Shown here piece after piece: positions 62,628 to 64,000 of a stretch of 64,000 nucleotides of DNA. The position numbers and the translations under genes were made by a program. The DNA comes from Lepeophtheirus salmonis (taxonomy: Eukaryota > Arthropoda > Copepoda > Siphonostomatoida > Caligidae), in the NCBI RefSeq assembly GCF_016086655.4, contig NC_052135.2:68483702-68547701 (forward strand). The letters run 5' to 3'. How positions within the stretch are numbered: the stretch's first letter is position 1; each line of letters begins with the position of its first letter. The notes under the pieces were generated by a model. The model saw only the letters and a program-made list of their open reading frames with translations. It did no database searches and had not been told where the DNA came from.

Positions 62628-64000
62628 TAAGTCACTCCATGAAGATTTACATGTTATAATGGGCTCGAAAAAAAAAAAAAATATTCCCCCAATTTTTGAT
62701 GAGTTCCAACAAACACTTCGCTTTTTATAACCAAGTTCTATTAATTTCTTTTTATTCATTTTATAAAACTCGACTACTACTATACGGGTTTTGCTTGTGG
62801 CACATCCCTAGTATTAACCTTGAACCCTTATCATTATAATTTACAATTATTTATGCAGGGCCAGTGCTGGGATTTTCTTTGAGGGAGTGTTGAATTTTAT
62901 TTTATTTCAAATTTTACGACTAATGTACGACTAATTTTTTCAGACTCTAAAATGAAATGATTGTCCTTTGGAAAATTATATAGGGGACCAGAGATGCCCC
63001 TCTATGGGAATTATCCTAAGATTTTGGGATGTTCACGTTAAGTTAGAGATTATTTGTATCAAAATGTCGAAATCTTGGGATTTTATACATGCAACAATAA
63101 TGGATTACTTTTTCAATTCCTACAGAACTCGTTCTCGATTCGTCTAATTTTATCTGCAGCAAAACAATTCATTAAAAAGATGGGTTGAACATGTTCGAAC
63201 TGTCAACTGGCCTTAATAACGGAAATTGAAGAAGGAAATGTTCATCACTGATTCAAAGACACCCTTAAAATGTAAAAAGAAAATGATTTTAAACACTTAT
63301 CAGCAGATATTATCGAAGGTAAAGAAAAATATGAAATATAACTGATTCAAGGTGAGTGTCAATTGTGTTTTATTGATACTTTGTAAACTATTTCTCCGAA
63401 CTTTTAGGGGAGAATCTAGGATAGTTTAAATTTCTAATTGGCACCCCTGTATGTGTCCTTTCATTTTAATAAATGACCTTTCCTAAATTAAGTTTTTGGT
63501 AAAGTTATTTTTAGACAATTATGTTTTGCTTTATGAATGACCGTATTTCATAAATTGTTTTATTTTTATTTTTTAGAAAGTGATATATAAAAGGTAAACA
63601 CTATTTTGTTCGACTCAAATATGAAATAAATATTTTTGAAGGGCGACATGCCCCCTGAGCCCTCAAGCCTACGGTTTCTGGATTGAGGCAAGCTGTTACC
63701 TACTTGTACCAGTTCCAAAAAAAATAGGATGTAAATAATTTATGCTAAGAGTTGTAGGTTGATTAATCAGAGACACTGTGTCAAATCTGTATAAGTTTTT
63801 GTTGGAGGTGGGCACTAAAAATTAATAAGTTTTATTCTAAACATTCTTATTTTACATATTTTAGAAAAGACACGGAGAAAAAATATTTAGGATCCATATA
63901 AAACTAACAAATTGGGAACTTTACGGATACTCTGGGCAGGATGTCAAAAGAAGACATGTCCGGTCGTATGAAAATGGCTGTCTACCCTAGTACATGTGAT
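62628..64000. other. AT-rich intergenic DNA with one hAT-like tip
   Basis: CAGGGCCAGTGCTGGGATTT at 62857 resembles a hAT terminus, but no matching opposite end was identified with confidence. No gene was recognised. Confidence 0.35.

Overview
The window looks like AT-rich arthropod nuclear DNA. The best guess is a copepod such as the salmon louse (Lepeophtheirus). This is an inference from three things: invertebrate-type CLIC and striatin proteins, very short GT-AG introns (about 50-95 nt), and many decayed Tc1/mariner-type transposons. There is no sign of prokaryotic or organellar organisation. Coordinates and splice sites were read by eye and no search was run.

Region 1 (1-37 kb) is gene-poor and repeat-rich. 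It holds fragments of Tc1/mariner elements, a LINE reverse transcriptase, a MULE-like transposase and hAT-like short repeats. Within it lies a tandem array (about 8.26-17.87 kb) of a ~4.12-kb unit. The array carries three apparently identical copies of a gene for a 112-residue secreted, probably furin-processed, protein. Each copy has its own TATA box, initiator and poly(A) signal. Each full unit also contains a ~1.4-kb imperfect foldback. A second small secreted-protein gene lies at 30.9-31.4 kb. It has an EF-hand-like loop and an apparent frameshift at a C7 run. A 109-bp tandem repeat and two unusual arrays of degenerate ~16-bp repeats are at 34.9, 35.4 and 22.9 kb.

Region 2 (37.2-51 kb) is a compact housekeeping block. 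In order it holds CPSF3/CPSF73 (+), a Ser/Pro-rich protein with a PP1-docking motif (+), IDH3A (-), striatin (+, six exons), CLIC (-) and a Pro/His-rich protein with a C-terminal RRM (+). The genes run in divergent and convergent pairs. All exact TGACGTCA (CRE) palindromes I found in the window lie in the 5' intervals of this block.

Region 3 (51-64 kb) is again AT-rich. It has one small three-exon gene for a protein with a C-terminal membrane segment (55.0-55.7 kb), a hAT-type MITE at 52.9 kb, and more Tc1 remnants and repeats. The housekeeping genes work in mRNA 3' processing, the TCA cycle, STRIPAK signalling and membrane/redox biology. Apart from shared promoter motifs, nothing suggests they form one pathway.
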